Below, piece by piece: positions 23,916 through 36,711 of a stretch of DNA of 64,000 nucleotides. Every line of letters starts with the position of its first letter. Within the stretch, counting starts at the first letter, position 1. Under the pieces are notes generated by a model, which saw only the letters and a program-made list of their open reading frames with translations, was not told the DNA's origin and did no database searches. Source of the DNA: Paramecium pentaurelia (Eukaryota > Ciliophora > Oligohymenophorea > Peniculida > Parameciidae). The position numbers were made by a program, and so were the translations under genes. The stretch is taken from contig CAJJDO010000151.1 in NCBI GenBank assembly GCA_905183005.1, positions 130,978 to 194,977 on the forward strand. The letters run 5' to 3'.

Positions 23916-24772
23916 TCATTATAACATTCTATACTAGGTTTGAGGTTTAGAAATTAATAACAATAAACTCAATTTAAATCTTCTATTCTTTTCCAATTTA
24001 ACAAATGTTCTTCTTCTTTCATTTGCTGTCACATCTTTCAAAAATTCCAATTAAAATTTACTCATTCTTTCCATCAATATTACATATTACATTTTATATT
24101 CAGGTATTCTTTTATTATTTTAAAGAATTCATACTTATTTTAATTAAACATTTCTATCACATAATTACTTTAAAAGAATCGAGTAGCTTATGGAGTTGTT
24201 GGTTATTTGATCAACTTTAATTCAGGAGCCTTATATTCTCGTACAAATTAAGGCAATTTATTTTATAGACTATTGTTCTTTCTATGTAATCTCAAGGAAA
24301 TCTGATTATATTTGGAATTGAACTAGAATGATTATTTAAATTCGCTTTAACTCGCTAATAAAGTAGATTAAATTAATTCTGTATTTTCAGGAGTGCCTCC
24401 CAAAAGATTCTTTAATTTTAGTCTTGTGGCAGGTAGTTAATTCTCATATAAACTACTTGTGTTTGAAATTGAGTTCTTACTTAGAAAGTGGTGACTACTT
24501 TTTGGAGAATTAAAGATACTGGATGTATCACTTTTTCTTTTTCTATGATAAGATTCACTTGATATTAATCTACCCATACTATCTCTTTCATTGATGAAGG
24601 GTACAAATGTTTGTTTTTTTTCAATTAACTGATTAAGAGGATGTTCATTGTTTGTTATTGAATCCATGATCAAGGCTCTTTTAACTGCCTCAGTTTTATG
24701 TAAAGCTGGAAGTTATTTGTCTTTGTAATACACACAATAATCTAATAAATTTTCAGAAGGATGCTTTTTCAT
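23916..24772 (-). CDS. hypothetical protein, Ser/Asn-rich
   Basis: A 276-aa product with one intron at 24109-24134 (26 nt). It is hydrophilic throughout, with a Ser-rich middle (SDTSSIFNSPKSSHHFLSKN), a REYKAPELKLIKQPTTPQ segment, and a basic C-terminus (NERRRTFVKLEKNRRFKL). This looks disordered and phosphorylatable. No catalytic motif was seen. EYKAPEL superficially recalls a kinase activation segment, but no kinase domain surrounds it. Confidence 0.6.
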
Positions 24773-24794
24773 TATTTATATTTTGTAATTAATA

Positions 24795-25277
24795 ATGAGT
24801 TACGAATCATGTGATTTATAAACAGATTCAAGATATCCTTTTGATCCAAGAGCAAATGCATTTGAATTAGCGAAAATGGAGACTATAAGAAGGAAATAAC
24901 ATCCATTAATTTTAATAACAAGAGTTAAATCAAATGGATTTCATTATTTTATAGGTCCATCAAAATCTTATTCTAATGAATATCCAATTGAATTAGAACC
25001 TTATATAAGTAAGGAAGATTTTGAAGCCTTCATAAATGAAGTAAATAATGTCATCATAAAATATTGGCCTTGTTTTTTCACATTCATTTTGGCATTTGGT
25101 TTTTCTATTGTTTCTTGTTTCTTAAGTCTTTATCTACCTAGAGTTTGTATTGAAGATGTTGAAAGATTTTTAGGATATGTTTTAGAGAGATGGAATGAGA
25201 GTTGGGAAGAGAAGATGATTAAAGTGGAATACAAAAGGAATCTATTTAATAGTGAATTATAATTTTATAAATTATGA
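24795..25277 (+). CDS. Golgin subfamily A7/ERF4-like palmitoyltransferase cofactor
   Basis: A single-exon gene for 160 aa. Golgin-A7/Erf4 proteins bind DHHC palmitoyltransferases and are needed for Ras-type S-palmitoylation at the ER/Golgi. The family layout is visible: a beta-rich segment (FHYFIGPSKSYSNEYPIELE), then ISKEDFEAFINEVNNVIIKY, a hydrophobic hairpin (FFTFILAFGFSIVSCFLSLYL), and the helix RFLGYVLERWNESWEEK. Length matches the family (about 130-160 aa). Identification is from pattern memory. The 22-bp gap from the divergent gene at 24772 implies a shared promoter. Confidence 0.65.
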
Positions 25278-25434
25278 TAATGTTGTATTATTTGTTATGA
25301 TCATTTATAAATGAGAATTAAGAATAATGAAAACTTGAATTAGAAACATTTAAATTTTATATAATTTAATGAAAGTGTTATTACTTTGATTAATTTTGAG
25401 ATTCAATTAGTCTTATATTGTGTTTAATAAATAA

Positions 25435-27245
25435 ATGAGTAAATTATAAGAATCAAATACATTTGAAAATAGCAAGAAATATAAAATAAAAACAGAACGT
25501 AGTACTTTAATGGCATCACCAAAGAATAAAGAATTCGATGTATAAGAAGATTTAGTTAAGAGATTGAATGAGAATTAAAAGAGTTTATAAAAAGAAATAG
25601 AGAAATTACATTAAATTGTAGAAAATAAGGAAGATTAAATAAGAAAATTGTAAGATTTAGTGAAATTACAATAAAAGGAGATTGATCGATTGACTCATAT
25701 TAATGAATATTTAATGTAAGCAAATTAGACAAAATTGAGCATCTTAAGAGATGAGAGATAATCAAATTAAGGAAGTAAAACAAATGTAAAAATAAAGAAT
25801 CATAAATCATTAATGCCTTTAGATAAAAAGGTTAATAAATAACCAGAAGATAATACATAAACAATTAAATTATATCGTAGATAGACATTTCGTAATCCTA
25901 CATTAATGAAGTTCCATCAAGAAGAAGGAGACACATTTAAAAGTGATAGAAATACATCTGGATCATCTAATTTTTATGACATTCTACAACAAGAAGATTG
26001 TTTCAGAACAAATGCTATTTTAAATATTTAACTATGTACTAAAGAATTTTACTTATAATAGCTGATGAAGATGCAACTACTTAATATAATTAAGATGGAA
26101 CAGTTTCATTAATGAAAGTGTTATTAGATTCTGAAGAAATCTTTAGTGAAATCATATAATCAATATCTGCATAGAAATTGTCATTTCTGTTTGATAAATT
26201 TAAGAGAGTAATGTCAGATCATTAATAATTATTTATATTAGTATTAAGATTGAAAAAGATTGTGACTGGAGCATTATAAATGAATACATCTGTTCTATTA
26301 GATGATGCATTATAAAATATTATAGATAAATGTGTTGATTGTTTAGAATGTGATAGAGCATCATGTTTTATTGTAGATTAAACAAAAAAAGAATTATGGA
26401 CTAGAGTAGCCAAAGGAACATCTACAACTATTCGATTACAAATTGGTTAAGGATTAGCTGGTTTTGTTGCTTAGAATCATACAATATTAAATATTGAAGA
26501 TGCCTATAGAGATTAAAGATTTAATACATAATAAGATGCAAAGAATAATTATAAAACTAAAACACTTTTGGTTTCTCCTATTTTAGATGGTGACAAATGT
26601 GTTGGTGTATTATAATGTGTTAATAAATCTAATGGTTTCTTTACTAAAGATGATGAAGCTTTATTATAAATAATGGCTGAATTTAGTAAAAGTGTTCTTA
26701 AGAATGCTCTGAATCATGATGCATAAATGTTAATATAAAATAAACTTAGACATATCATCAGAACAGGCATCATTTTATAAGGTTGTCTATTCAAAAAAGA
26801 TAATATATAAGAATTATTACTTTCTTCAGAAGAAAGACTTAGATCATTAATGAATGTTGATTAAGCAAAGGTTATCTATTGGAATAATAATTTATATCAC
26901 ATTAATAAAGATGGTAAGATGACAGAGACTTAAAATCTAATAGGCATTGTAGGTAAATGTATTGAAGAATCATAATTGGTAGCAGTAAGTAATTGTTATA
27001 CTAGTCCTATATTCAATCCAAATATTGATATTGAAACTAATATGCCTATAATATGTATGCCTTTAAAAACATAAAATCATTAAATTATTGGTGCCATTTA
27101 AGTAGTCAATGTAAAGGGAATTGGAAATATTTCATCTAATAGTGATGCCAAGATTAATTCAATAGATCTAGATATGTTGGAACTCTTTTGTTAACATTGT
27201 GCTTAATCTTTATTGTAATGTAAATTACATACCTAATAATTATGA
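25435..27245 (+). CDS. GAF-domain protein with N-terminal coiled coil
   Basis: The 594-aa product has an N-terminal coiled coil (residues about 35-110: EKLHQIVENKEDQIRKLQDL). Two GAF-type domains follow, at about 290-430 and 450-590. The first is clearest: ALQNIIDKCVDCLECDRASC, then FIVDQTKKELWTRVAKGTST, IGQGLAGFVAQNHTILNIED, and DGDKCVGVLQCVNKSNGFFT. GAF domains bind cyclic nucleotides or other small ligands. No phosphodiesterase or cyclase domain follows, so it would be a stand-alone sensor. One intron at 26036-26061 (26 nt). It ends in a Cys/His-rich tail (CQHCAQSLLQCKLHT). Confidence 0.75.
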
Positions 27246-27271
27246 TATTAATTAAATAATATTAAATAATA

Positions 27272-28561
27272 ATGGGCAATTCACAAAAAAATGATTAGAA
27301 ATTAATCTCTACAGTTTGGTTAGGTGTAAATGTAACAAGTAAATCTTAAGTTAGGATGAGTGGTCATCGTTAATGAAAGAAAAATTATCTCGTCTTTCTG
27401 AAGAATGGATTGTTCCTTCAATCAAATGTTTAGATAGATTTTCTTAAAAAGAACACAAAAAATTCAGAAATTAAGTTAAACTAATTTGTATCTTTTGTTT
27501 ATTATTGAATAGTAAAAAAGAAAATCAGAGAAGATCAATATGAAGAATTATTCAAAAGAAGTTAAGTATTTTTGTAAATTCATTTCAATTAATTATGATT
27601 CTATAGAAACAATAATGAATATTTTAGATAAGATTTCCAATTAGGTATCCCAATATCAGAACTTACAATTTCTACAAATACTAATTCTAGTAAATTATAG
27701 TAATATATCTTAGTTGGTAAAATCAATGATTATCAATCTATATCATCTAAGATATAAGATAGTTTATTAATGGAAGATCAAAGTTCCTAGGTTTAATAAT
27801 TTTATGTTTTAATATCTTATATAAATGATGTAGTAATTTGCCATAAACATCCATTTATACATCTAATGAATTAATTTAAAGAATGGGCAACTATTTAATT
27901 AACTAATATTAAGAATTCTAATAAACATTAATTAAAATAAAAGCTTTAAAGATTTTAGATCTCCTCGGATCTCTTTTTGAATTTTCTCATTTTTTCATTA
28001 AATGAATATTTGGGAGATTTTAGTGATGAAATAAATGAAGAAGGATCCAATAAATATATTAAAGATAAACAAAATTATTTTAATTTATTTCTATAACATG
28101 TACTTTTTTTATATATATATATTTAGATATATAATGAAATCTTAATAAATCATCTTATGGATATACTTAAAATAATACATTAAAACAACCAAAATAATTT
28201 TATTTAAAAAATAAAACATATACAATTCAAATTTGAATGTTTTGAAATTCCAAAAAAATATCTAATTAATGATAAACCATTCAATTAAGAAATCTCATGT
28301 TTAAATGAAGTACAATAATTAAAACGACCAGCAGATATTTTTTATTGTTTCATGAAAACATTTTTAATGATCAAGGATCATTTAACTAAATCTGCATCTA
28401 ATTTTTTGATTTTCCAAGTAACCAATTATGTTATTGTGCATTCTAATGTTGAATATATTTATGCAATTCTCCATTTACTAGAACTCTTCTATTGTAATTC
28501 ACTTATTTTACATAAATATCATCAATCGTTGGAATTCATATAAAATATTATAATTTCTTGA
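27272..28561 (+). CDS. VPS9-domain-like protein (possible Rab5 exchange factor)
   Basis: A 393-aa protein with introns 27332-27354, 27488-27512, 27574-27606 and 28100-28126. The N-terminus MGNSQKN could be myristoylated (Gly2, Ser/Asn context). The C-terminal 100 residues read RPADIFYCFMKTFLMIKDHL, then NFLIFQVTNYVIVHSNVEYI, then LLELFY. This follows the VPS9 pattern of a helix with KL/C residues, a D/N-x-L-x-x-x-x-Y-V core and a final aromatic helix. The usual DD before the L-P core is replaced by SN, so activity is doubtful. The assignment is tentative. It starts 26 bases after the GAF gene. Confidence 0.45.
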
Positions 28562-28625
28562 ATCCTTGAGATTAATGATGAATTAAGTAACAAGATTATT
28601 TATAAAAATTAATAAATAAATAAAA

Positions 28626-30148
28626 ATGCAATAAAATCTAAAACCTCTACTGATTATTGACTCTAGATATACTCTCTATGACTTAAGACAAAAAAGAACA
28701 TACAAATATAATACTGTTCTATAGAAATCCTTCATATTACTTCAACAGCATTTTCAAATATTAGTCATTTTTTGTCACTCTAAATCTAATACTAATGAAT
28801 TTTTTTATAATGAATTTCAAAAGAATTTTTAAGGAATCGACTCAAAATAACTTTCAATAAAAGAATTATAAAACACTTCATTTCAGAATCAAGAAATTAT
28901 TGTTATAACTCATAATTATGAATAATTCATTCTCAATCAAAAATATCAGTTATACTATTTTTCAAGTGTTTCATAACAATTAGATAAAAAAAAATAATTA
29001 GAACTTAAATATTATTAAACAAATCCTAAATCAAATTTTCATATTTCCCATATTCAGTAAGTCTTTTCATATTTTTCAAAGTCAGAAAATCCTTTCTGTG
29101 TTGGTTATTATTTTTATCCTAAAAAATTCAATGAATTAATTTAATTTGATGCATTAATTAGCAATAATAATTTCAATTATATCCCCATTGACTTTAGATT
29201 TTACAATAAATACATAAAAATTAATTTATTATTTCATAGACTAATGGATATCTATAAGAAAAAGGAAATCAATATGAAATAGAATGAGGTTGAATTATTT
29301 TAATAAAATTATGACAAATTTATAACTGAAAATGCCTAAATACCAGTTATAGATTCAATTGAATGTTTAAAGACGTTAATTTAGAGAGATGAACTTAATA
29401 TTAAATTATAATCTATCTTTTCTAGTCCCCAATTCTAATCTGCTGTATAAGAACATCAAATAAAGATTATGACTCCAGAATAAATTGTTTATGAGAATAA
29501 TGATTAAAATTAAGATTTGTCAAATCTAAAATATCCACTCATTGTAAAAAGTAAATAAGGAGCGTTGACAGCTAATTGTCATATAATGGCTATAGTAGTA
29601 AATGAAAAAGGACTAAGGGAATTGTTTAAGCAAGAATAATTTAAGTATCAGATTATTAGTAGATTAGAGGATAATTAATCTTGTAGTAAATTATTAACCA
29701 TAACAGCATTATATACAAAATATATCAATTAGGAAGTAAAATGATTGTACAAAAACGAAAATCAATTCCTAATATAGAAATTAACAATTTTAAATTTGAA
29801 GAAGTAACTTTGATATTTATAAACTTTAGGGTTTTTACATTTTTGATACACAAAAAGACTTATTTAAAAATGTTTCATAATGTTTGAAATAAGTTGATGA
29901 AGGAATTCATGAATGTTCAAATGAAGATTAATTGCTTAAACAGATGGAATTATTATCTTCAATTATATCAAAGGATTTTAATTTACATCTTTTTGGTTTT
30001 GATATTATTGGAATGAATTGGGAATTCTATATTATTGATATAAATCATTTTCCAGGATATAAAAATGTAAGAAATTAAAAATGTATAATAGGTTGAAAAT
30101 GCTAGGGAATTATTTGAGTAATTATTTATATAAGTATCAACAAAATGA
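28626..30148 (+). CDS. inositol-tetrakisphosphate 1-kinase-like (ITPK1), ATP-grasp
   Basis: The 482-aa protein should phosphorylate inositol polyphosphates (5/6-kinase type). The C-terminal ATP-grasp half shows family motifs in order: KYPLIVKSKQGALTANCHIM (ATP-binding strand), QIINHNSIIYKIYQLGSKMI, VQKRKSIPN, FGFDIIGMNWEFYIIDINHF, and PGYKNV. The Asp of FGFD and DINHFPG are the metal/ATP ligands of the family. The N-terminal 200 residues are longer and more divergent than in animal ITPK1. Introns: 29645-29667, 29804-29829 and 30067-30091. It converges with the next gene, 60 bases from its stop. Confidence 0.78.
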
Positions 30149-30208
30149 GGATTTGATAGAAAAGATTATAATTTATTATAAAAATTTGTAAAATGATATA
30201 ATTGCTAA

Positions 30209-31282
30209 TCAAATTAATTTAGAAAATTCAGGAGCTAAATTTATGACTTCAATTTCTTCATCTTCATTTGATTAATGTGGAATTCTTGTATTTCTTTTAC
30301 TTGGAGTTGTAAGTATATATGAAATTTATTTACTTTGTTTTCTTGGACTAATCTATTTTTATGAAGAATTATAAGAAAGTTTTGAGCTATTTTATTTATT
30401 ATTCTCTCTTGGTTTATATAAATAGATCTGGTTATAATAAATAATATGTTATTTTTTTGGGGATTTTGGAGTTTTAGTTGGACTTTTCTTAGAACTCTTT
30501 TTATGATTATTCTTTCTTCCCATTATTTATCTATAAGTATCATTAGGATTACAAGCCCATAATTTTAGTCTTGATTATTATTATTGTTGAGTTTCTTCTG
30601 GATATGATATTTCAGGTAAATCTTTAATTTCTTATTCAATATCATTATTATCTGATAGTTTCTATTGGTATTATTATTAGTTCTGATTTAAGATATTGAA
30701 CACTTCTTTCGATATTGGTTATTCATAATACTATTGTAATTACTCACTTTTATCTGTTTGATCTCCTTAGTTGTTAGACTCCATATAACGTTTTGAACTT
30801 GCCTTTGGAAATAGTTACTATTATTCTTATTTCTCCTAAACTTTAGACATATCCAAAATTTTAAATTGCACAGGTACAGGCGATAAATTTTTATGACCTG
30901 ACTTTTCTTTGCTTTTATTTTTGATATTAGATTGTCTCTTTTATTGATAGAACCGTTCTTGTGATTCACTCATTATTTTTTCATGTGTTGAATGCACTTT
31001 AGTTAATTTGATCTCATTTAATTCTTTGATAGGAGTTTCTCTACTTGGAGTATTTTCAGTCCCTCTGAATGTAAACTTATTTTCTCTTTAAGGTGTAGGA
31101 TTAATTTTCATAACTGAGTAAGAGAGTGGAGTACATAGTGTCTTGGAGCGTAACTTGTAGAAGGAAGGAGAAAGGGATCGACAAGCAAATAAAGGTCTAG
31201 TCACAACAAATGCAGGGATAGGATGGAATTTGCGATCTATGGAGCTGAAATGTTAACGAATTTATTGAATCTGATATTGCAT
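30209..31282 (-). CDS. basic, low-complexity hypothetical protein
   Basis: A 357-aa intronless gene. Composition is Lys/Ser/Asn/Gln-rich, and it has repeated SP/TP sites (CTPLSYSV, NTPSRETPIK, KSPTKTPKSPKKQ, TTPSKRNTRIP). These suggest a disordered cytoskeletal or nuclear protein regulated by proline-directed phosphorylation. No folded domain was recognised. The promoter is shared with IFT122 across a 426-base gap. Confidence 0.6.
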
Positions 31283-31708
31283 TGTTTTATATATTAATAC
31301 ATTCATCAAGAAAAATCAATATTTCTTAAACAACTTAAATAGAATTATGTTATCATGATAATTTAACATATATTTCATTATTTATCAACTTATATTAATC
31401 CTTAACATCTTCTTGTATTTTTTATTAATTATTTTATATATTATTATACTTTTATCTTTTTATTCTTTAAATTAATTATATTCTATAATATGGATGCAAA
31501 TATTAATATTAAGTTGATTGTAATTATCTTGTTAAAAATATATATATACTTATGTTAATATATATTAAAAATTTAAATTTTAAATACACAAAATATTTTG
31601 TGAGTTCTGTATATATAGGTGAATAAGAATTCTATTGATTTATCTTTATTAGATGAGTGTTTGAATAGACTGAATTCATAAAAATAATATTGATAATATA
31701 ATTATAAA
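31283..31708. other. divergent intergenic region
   Basis: A very AT-rich 426-base spacer between oppositely oriented genes. It should contain both promoters. No motif stands out. Confidence 0.5.
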
Positions 31709-34700
31709 ATGAAAACAAAGGAACTTTGGAATCACACAATTGATAAGCCAACTGAGCCAAATTTGAATCTCACAAATCAAGTATTTGCTTGTGCTTTTTT
31801 AAAAGGTAAAATTTATGCAATATTATGAATAGATGGAGATGTTGTGGTTGCCGCTGTAGGTAATGCTATACTCTTATTTGATACATAAAAATCTGAAATG
31901 TTAAGACCACCTTTAAGAGGACAACATAAAGACACAATCACTTGTTTAGCTGCATCTAAAGATGGAAATAAAATGGTTACAGGTAGTGCAGATAAAACAG
32001 TTGTTGTGTGGGGATTCAATATCACTAGAGGTGAAAAGATGTTGGATGCAGAGAAATGGTTTTCACATAGTGATGCCATTTAGTGTGTTGCCATAAGTCC
32101 TTTGATGTATTAGATATTTACGGGTTCAAATTAAGAATACTCTTTATGGATTCCTGGAATGGGCAATATTGAAAGGTAGAAGTATAAGGAGAAAATAATA
32201 TGTGCAGCATGGAGTGCTGATGGACAATATATTTCATTTGGGACAATGAGTGGTATGATTGAGTTCTTTACACATTAGGAATTGTTGTGATCACAGATAG
32301 ATAAGCACATTAATTGAAGGAGATTTCGACTTAGAAAGGTGGACCAGTATGGTGTATGGAATGGACTCCGATAACATCTGAGTATTAATAGTCTCAATTA
32401 ACTGTTGGAGTTTGGATGAATTCATTATATTAATTTGATTGTAATGGATAATAAATTGGGGCTAGAATAGAATTACCATTTGATCCTTTACATATCAATT
32501 ATTAATATAATGGTGAATATATGGCAATTGCAGGAAATAATAATAAGATTAATCTATATACAAGAGAAGGAGGATTCTTAATAGAAGCCTGTTCACTTAA
32601 TGATTGGATCTGGTGTACTAAATTAAAACCAAAATCCACAGTAATTGTTTGTGGTACTAATGATGGTGATATTGTTGTATAAGAATTATTATCAGAAAAT
32701 GTTACTGCATTATATGATGATAAGTTTGTTTAGAGAGAACAATTAACAGATGCTATCATATTATCAATGATATCTAATTAGAAGGCAAGGATTAAATGTA
32801 AAGAATTAGTCAAAAGAGTGGCTATATTTAAAGAGAAAGTGGCTATTTTATGTGGTATCAAGGTTTTAATTTATACATGTGTTATTAAAGGAGATGATTT
32901 TATGAAATATAAATAATTCAAGAAATTTTAGAAGAGAGTAGATTGTGAACATTTTTAATTGGCATCATCTAATGTCTTAATTGGAGCAGGATAGAAATTA
33001 ATTGCATTTAATTTTAATGGAGATATGGATAAAACTTGGAGTTTTGAATCACCTATTACTGTTGTTTCTTGTTAAGGTGGTGCACCTAAAAGAGAATTAG
33101 TTTTGATTGGATTAGAGAATGGAGGTATCTATAAAATATTTTTGGATAATTCATTCCCTATATAAATTCATAAGGTTAATACACATATAAAATATTTGAC
33201 AATGTCTTAAACAAAAAGAAAAATGGCATTGATAGATGGAAATTAAAATTTATAAGTATTAGATACTATCAGCAAAGAAGTTTTATTTGGAGAAATGGGT
33301 GTTGAAGGTGTTGCTTTTAATCAAGAATTTGAAGATTTGATAGCTTATTCAGGTAAAGGATTATTATTTTTCAAATGCATTACATTTCCAGCTTTAAATT
33401 AAAAAATATCTGGAAATGTTATAGGATTTAAAGGATGCAAATTATTCCTACAAAATAATAATTAAGTCTAAACTATTGATATATAATAAACTGCCAATAT
33501 GCAAAGATATCTAGAGAAGAAGGATTTTTTGAATGCTTTAAAGATAGCTTGTCTTGGTGTAACAGAATAAGATATAAGGGCTTTAGGTATTGAGGCATTG
33601 ATAGCAGGGGAATTTGAAATAGCAAGAAGAGTATTATAGATAAGAATATTTTTTAGTGTTTTTTAAGAAATAAAGATTACTAATTTATTGATTTACTATT
33701 GAAATATGAAAAGAAAAATATGGATGCTTAAACACTGAATGAATTAAATGCAGAGGCTTTGGCATATTAAGGAAGATTCATGGATGCTGGTAATCTATTA
33801 ATTAAGGTTGGGTAAGCTGATAGAGCAGTATAATTATTTAAAGAATTAAGGAGATGGGATGATGCAATAAGTAATTAATTATTTTAAAGTAGATTTTGCT
33901 AAAAAGGGAGATGTTGCTTATAGAGCTGTTACATCTGGAGGAAGAACTGGCACTGGAGTTAGAGCACCAACTTCTTAAGGAAGAACAGGTACAGGTAGAG
34001 GTTAAGCTGTTATGCCATAACCATAAGATATAGCACCTCCTAAGATAGAAATGAATATGTTGTTAAGAGAATAGGCTGAATGGACAAAAGAATCTGGAGA
34101 TTGGAAGGCTGCAGCTGAATTATTTGTCACTTGTTAAGAATATAAAAAGGCAATTGAATTATATGGATAAAATAAATATTTGGATGGATTGATCAATGTT
34201 TGCAGAATGTTAGATAGATAAGAAAATTCAGATAATATTGTTTTGTGTGCTAATTATTTTAAGAAACTCAAACATCATGGAGGTGCTAAAGAAGCTTATC
34301 TTAAATTAAATGATTTAAAAAACCTTATGATTTTACATGTAGAATTTCAAAAATGGTAAGAAGCCTTATAAATTGGAAGATCTAATAAGGAACTTCTTGA
34401 AATTGCCAAAGTACCTTATGCTGATTATTTATTATTAAATGATCGGTATGAAGATGCTCTCAAGGCTTATAAAAGTGCAGGTAGATTTGATATTACAATG
34501 AAAATGACCAAAGATATGGCCAAAAATTGTATAGAAGAATAAAGGTATCATGATGCTAGTTAATATTTATGGAATTTAGCAATTGATTGTTTAAATTAGA
34601 TTCAAGATTATAAAAATCCATCAGGAGATGATGTGAAAGCAATCACATAATATCATGAATATAGTGATTTAGCAGATGTCTATTATGCATATTAAAAGAT

Positions 34701-35567
34701 ACATAGTTTCATTTGTGAACCATTTCAACCTTTATCAGGAGAATCATATTTTCAATAAATAATGAATTCTTCTAGATTCATAATATCAAAGTGGAAAAGT
34801 GTTTATTAGGGAATAAAAATGAGTTATGTTTATTATGCTTTAGCTAAGTGTGCAGCTCAACTTGCATGTTTTAAAACAACTCGTATATGTTATGAGAAAT
34901 TGAATGTAAATAAATCTTTATAATAATTATTTAGTAATTCAAGATACATGCAGAATGGAGTGAAGAAATAGATCTTCAATCTTTATTAGTTAGATCAAAA
35001 CCATATACAGATGATGAATCTAAATTACCATTATGTATGAGATGCTCAACATACAATGTAATAATTAATGTTAATGAACAATTATCATTATGCAATGCTT
35101 GTTTGCATCCTCTCTTTTGTTCTTTTATTAGTTTCTCTACTCTACCCCTTGTTGAATTTAAAGTTGATAATTCATTATCCAGAGATGATGTGGAAAGATT
35201 GCTTAATAGTGAAAAAGTATTTATTAATAAGAGACCAGGATAATTATTCCAAGATAAAATCAATGAAATTATTTAATAATAACAAACATCCCAAGATTAA
35301 TATTTAGTGGTAGAATTAGATGAGACTGCAATTTAATCACTTTCTCCTGAAGAAGTTTTGATTGTAGATTATAGGTAATATTGCAGTACTATTGATGTTA
35401 AATATTATAAAAATATGGTTGGAGAATAACCTATTCATGTTTGTCCTGATTGTGGAAGATTCTTCTATATTGATGAACATGAATTTGAATATATATAAAA
35501 AAAATGTTGTCCATTTTGTAGAATTTCAGATAAAAAAATACCATAGAAGGATATTTTTGATATTTGA
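31709..35567 (+). CDS. IFT122: intraflagellar transport protein IFT122
   Basis: The 1242-aa protein is an IFT-A complex subunit for retrograde ciliary transport. The N-terminal half is WD40: VFACAFLK/DGDVVVAAVGNAIL, then GQHKDTITCLAASKDGNKMV, TGSADKTVVVWGF, HSDAIQCVAISP, GPVWCMEWTP. The C-terminal half is TPR-like helices (YQGRFMDAGNLLIKVGQADR, YADYLLLNDRYEDALKAYKS). Zinc-binding Cys pairs follow (CMRCSTYNV.., CNAC, CPDCGRFF, CCPFC). Introns: 31806-31832, 32253-32278, 33631-33656, 33871-33892 and 34906-34934. An unusual Gly/Thr/Arg-rich insert (GGRTGTGVRAPTSQGRTGTG) interrupts the helical part near 33940. TGA at 35565-35567 ends the frame, but see the downstream ORF in the same frame. Confidence 0.9.
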
Positions 35568-35612
35568 TAATTGAAATATAATAAATAATTAAATATATAT
35601 TAATTGAAAGAG

Positions 35613-35807
35613 ATGAATAATGCCTATAAAGTACAAACACCAAAAGTGCAAGGTGGACAAGCACAAAATGTCAAATTCCCATCATAAAATGATCAAATAA
35701 AGGAATTAGTTACTTAATTCAAATTTAGAGAATAATAAAGAATAGATGAATGCAAAAAGAAGATGAATTAGATTAATACAAATTTTAGTGATATAAAATA
35801 ACCTTGA
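35613..35807 (+). CDS. small ORF in frame downstream of IFT122
   Basis: This 64-codon ORF begins with ATG 45 bases after the IFT122 stop and is in the same frame. It is hydrophilic and predicted helical (NDQIKELVTQFKFREQQRID, ECKKKMNQINTNFSDIKQP). It could be a separate tiny gene, or the frame could be reached by TGA read-through. No GT occurs near the TGA to support an intron that would remove it. Confidence 0.35.
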
Positions 35808-36711
35808 AAGTTCATATTTTCATTATCTATTCACATTTTCTATAATAATTTTTCTAATATCATTTTTCTATTAATATTTTGTAATATATTTTAAATAATT
35901 ATCAATATTAAAATATAATATTAAAAAAAAGTATACTAAAGGTAAAAATGACAACGATAATTAAAAAAGATCCAAGCTATATATATTCTATAGTCATATT
36001 AATAAATAGACATCTAAAATCTTATCAATCCTTTACTATATAATAATCATATTAGAATCAAATTAATAAATTTATTCTTTAGAGTTCAATATTGATAATC
36101 TTTATATAAATCAATTTTTATATGTGTATTAATAAAAAAATAATTAATTAATTACTATTTTCTAAAATAAGTATTGTTATAATCTTTTTGATATTTGAAA
36201 TTCAATTTCATCAAAGAATTTATTTGAATTAACATAAAATACTTTTATGAATTTTATTAATTAAATTTAAACAGTTAATCTAATAGATATAGACTATCTA
36301 TTAATCTTTAATCTTAAAATGAGTATTTCAATTGAAACCACTACTATTTATGAATTATTATCTTATGATTTAATCATTAATATATTTTAAAACAAAATTA
36401 ATTTAATGTTTATTTAGAATCTCATCATTTTTTCTTATATTAATAAAACTATTTTTAAATAGTATATCAGTGTATTCTTAAAATTTAAGAATTTTTTTCT
36501 CTTCAAATTCCTTAACATAATGATTACAAAGACATTTTTTTAATTTATATCATAACAAACACCATTTTTACAATTGATTAAACAAGTAAGATAAATAAAT
36601 TTATCAGAATTTAATAATATTTTTACATAACAACCTAATAAAATATATATATTTAAGATAATATATATAAACAAAGCAAAAACACTATTTTTGAATTAAT
36701 TTAATATTTTA
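35808..36711. other. AT-rich region without a firm gene
   Basis: About 900 bases. One plus frame is open for about 100 codons from an ATG at 35948 and reads hydrophobic, Ile/Asn-rich peptide. Another open frame runs into the next gene's ATG. Both look like by-products of the single-stop code, and no gene is claimed. Confidence 0.45.

Noticed and set aside
24200..24260. Kinase-like EYKAPEL motif in the gene at 23916-24772
   Set aside because: No other kinase subdomain is present in the protein, so the motif is treated as coincidence.
29640..29670. A 28-nt intron starting at GTAGATTAG in the ITPK-like gene
   Set aside because: It leaves the wrong frame. The 23-nt intron 29645-29667 restores the conserved QIINHNSIIYKIY block.
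31813..32079. Minus-strand ORF opposite IFT122 (also 34976-35263)
   Set aside because: It is antisense to conserved WD40 or zinc-region codons of IFT122 and has no independent support.
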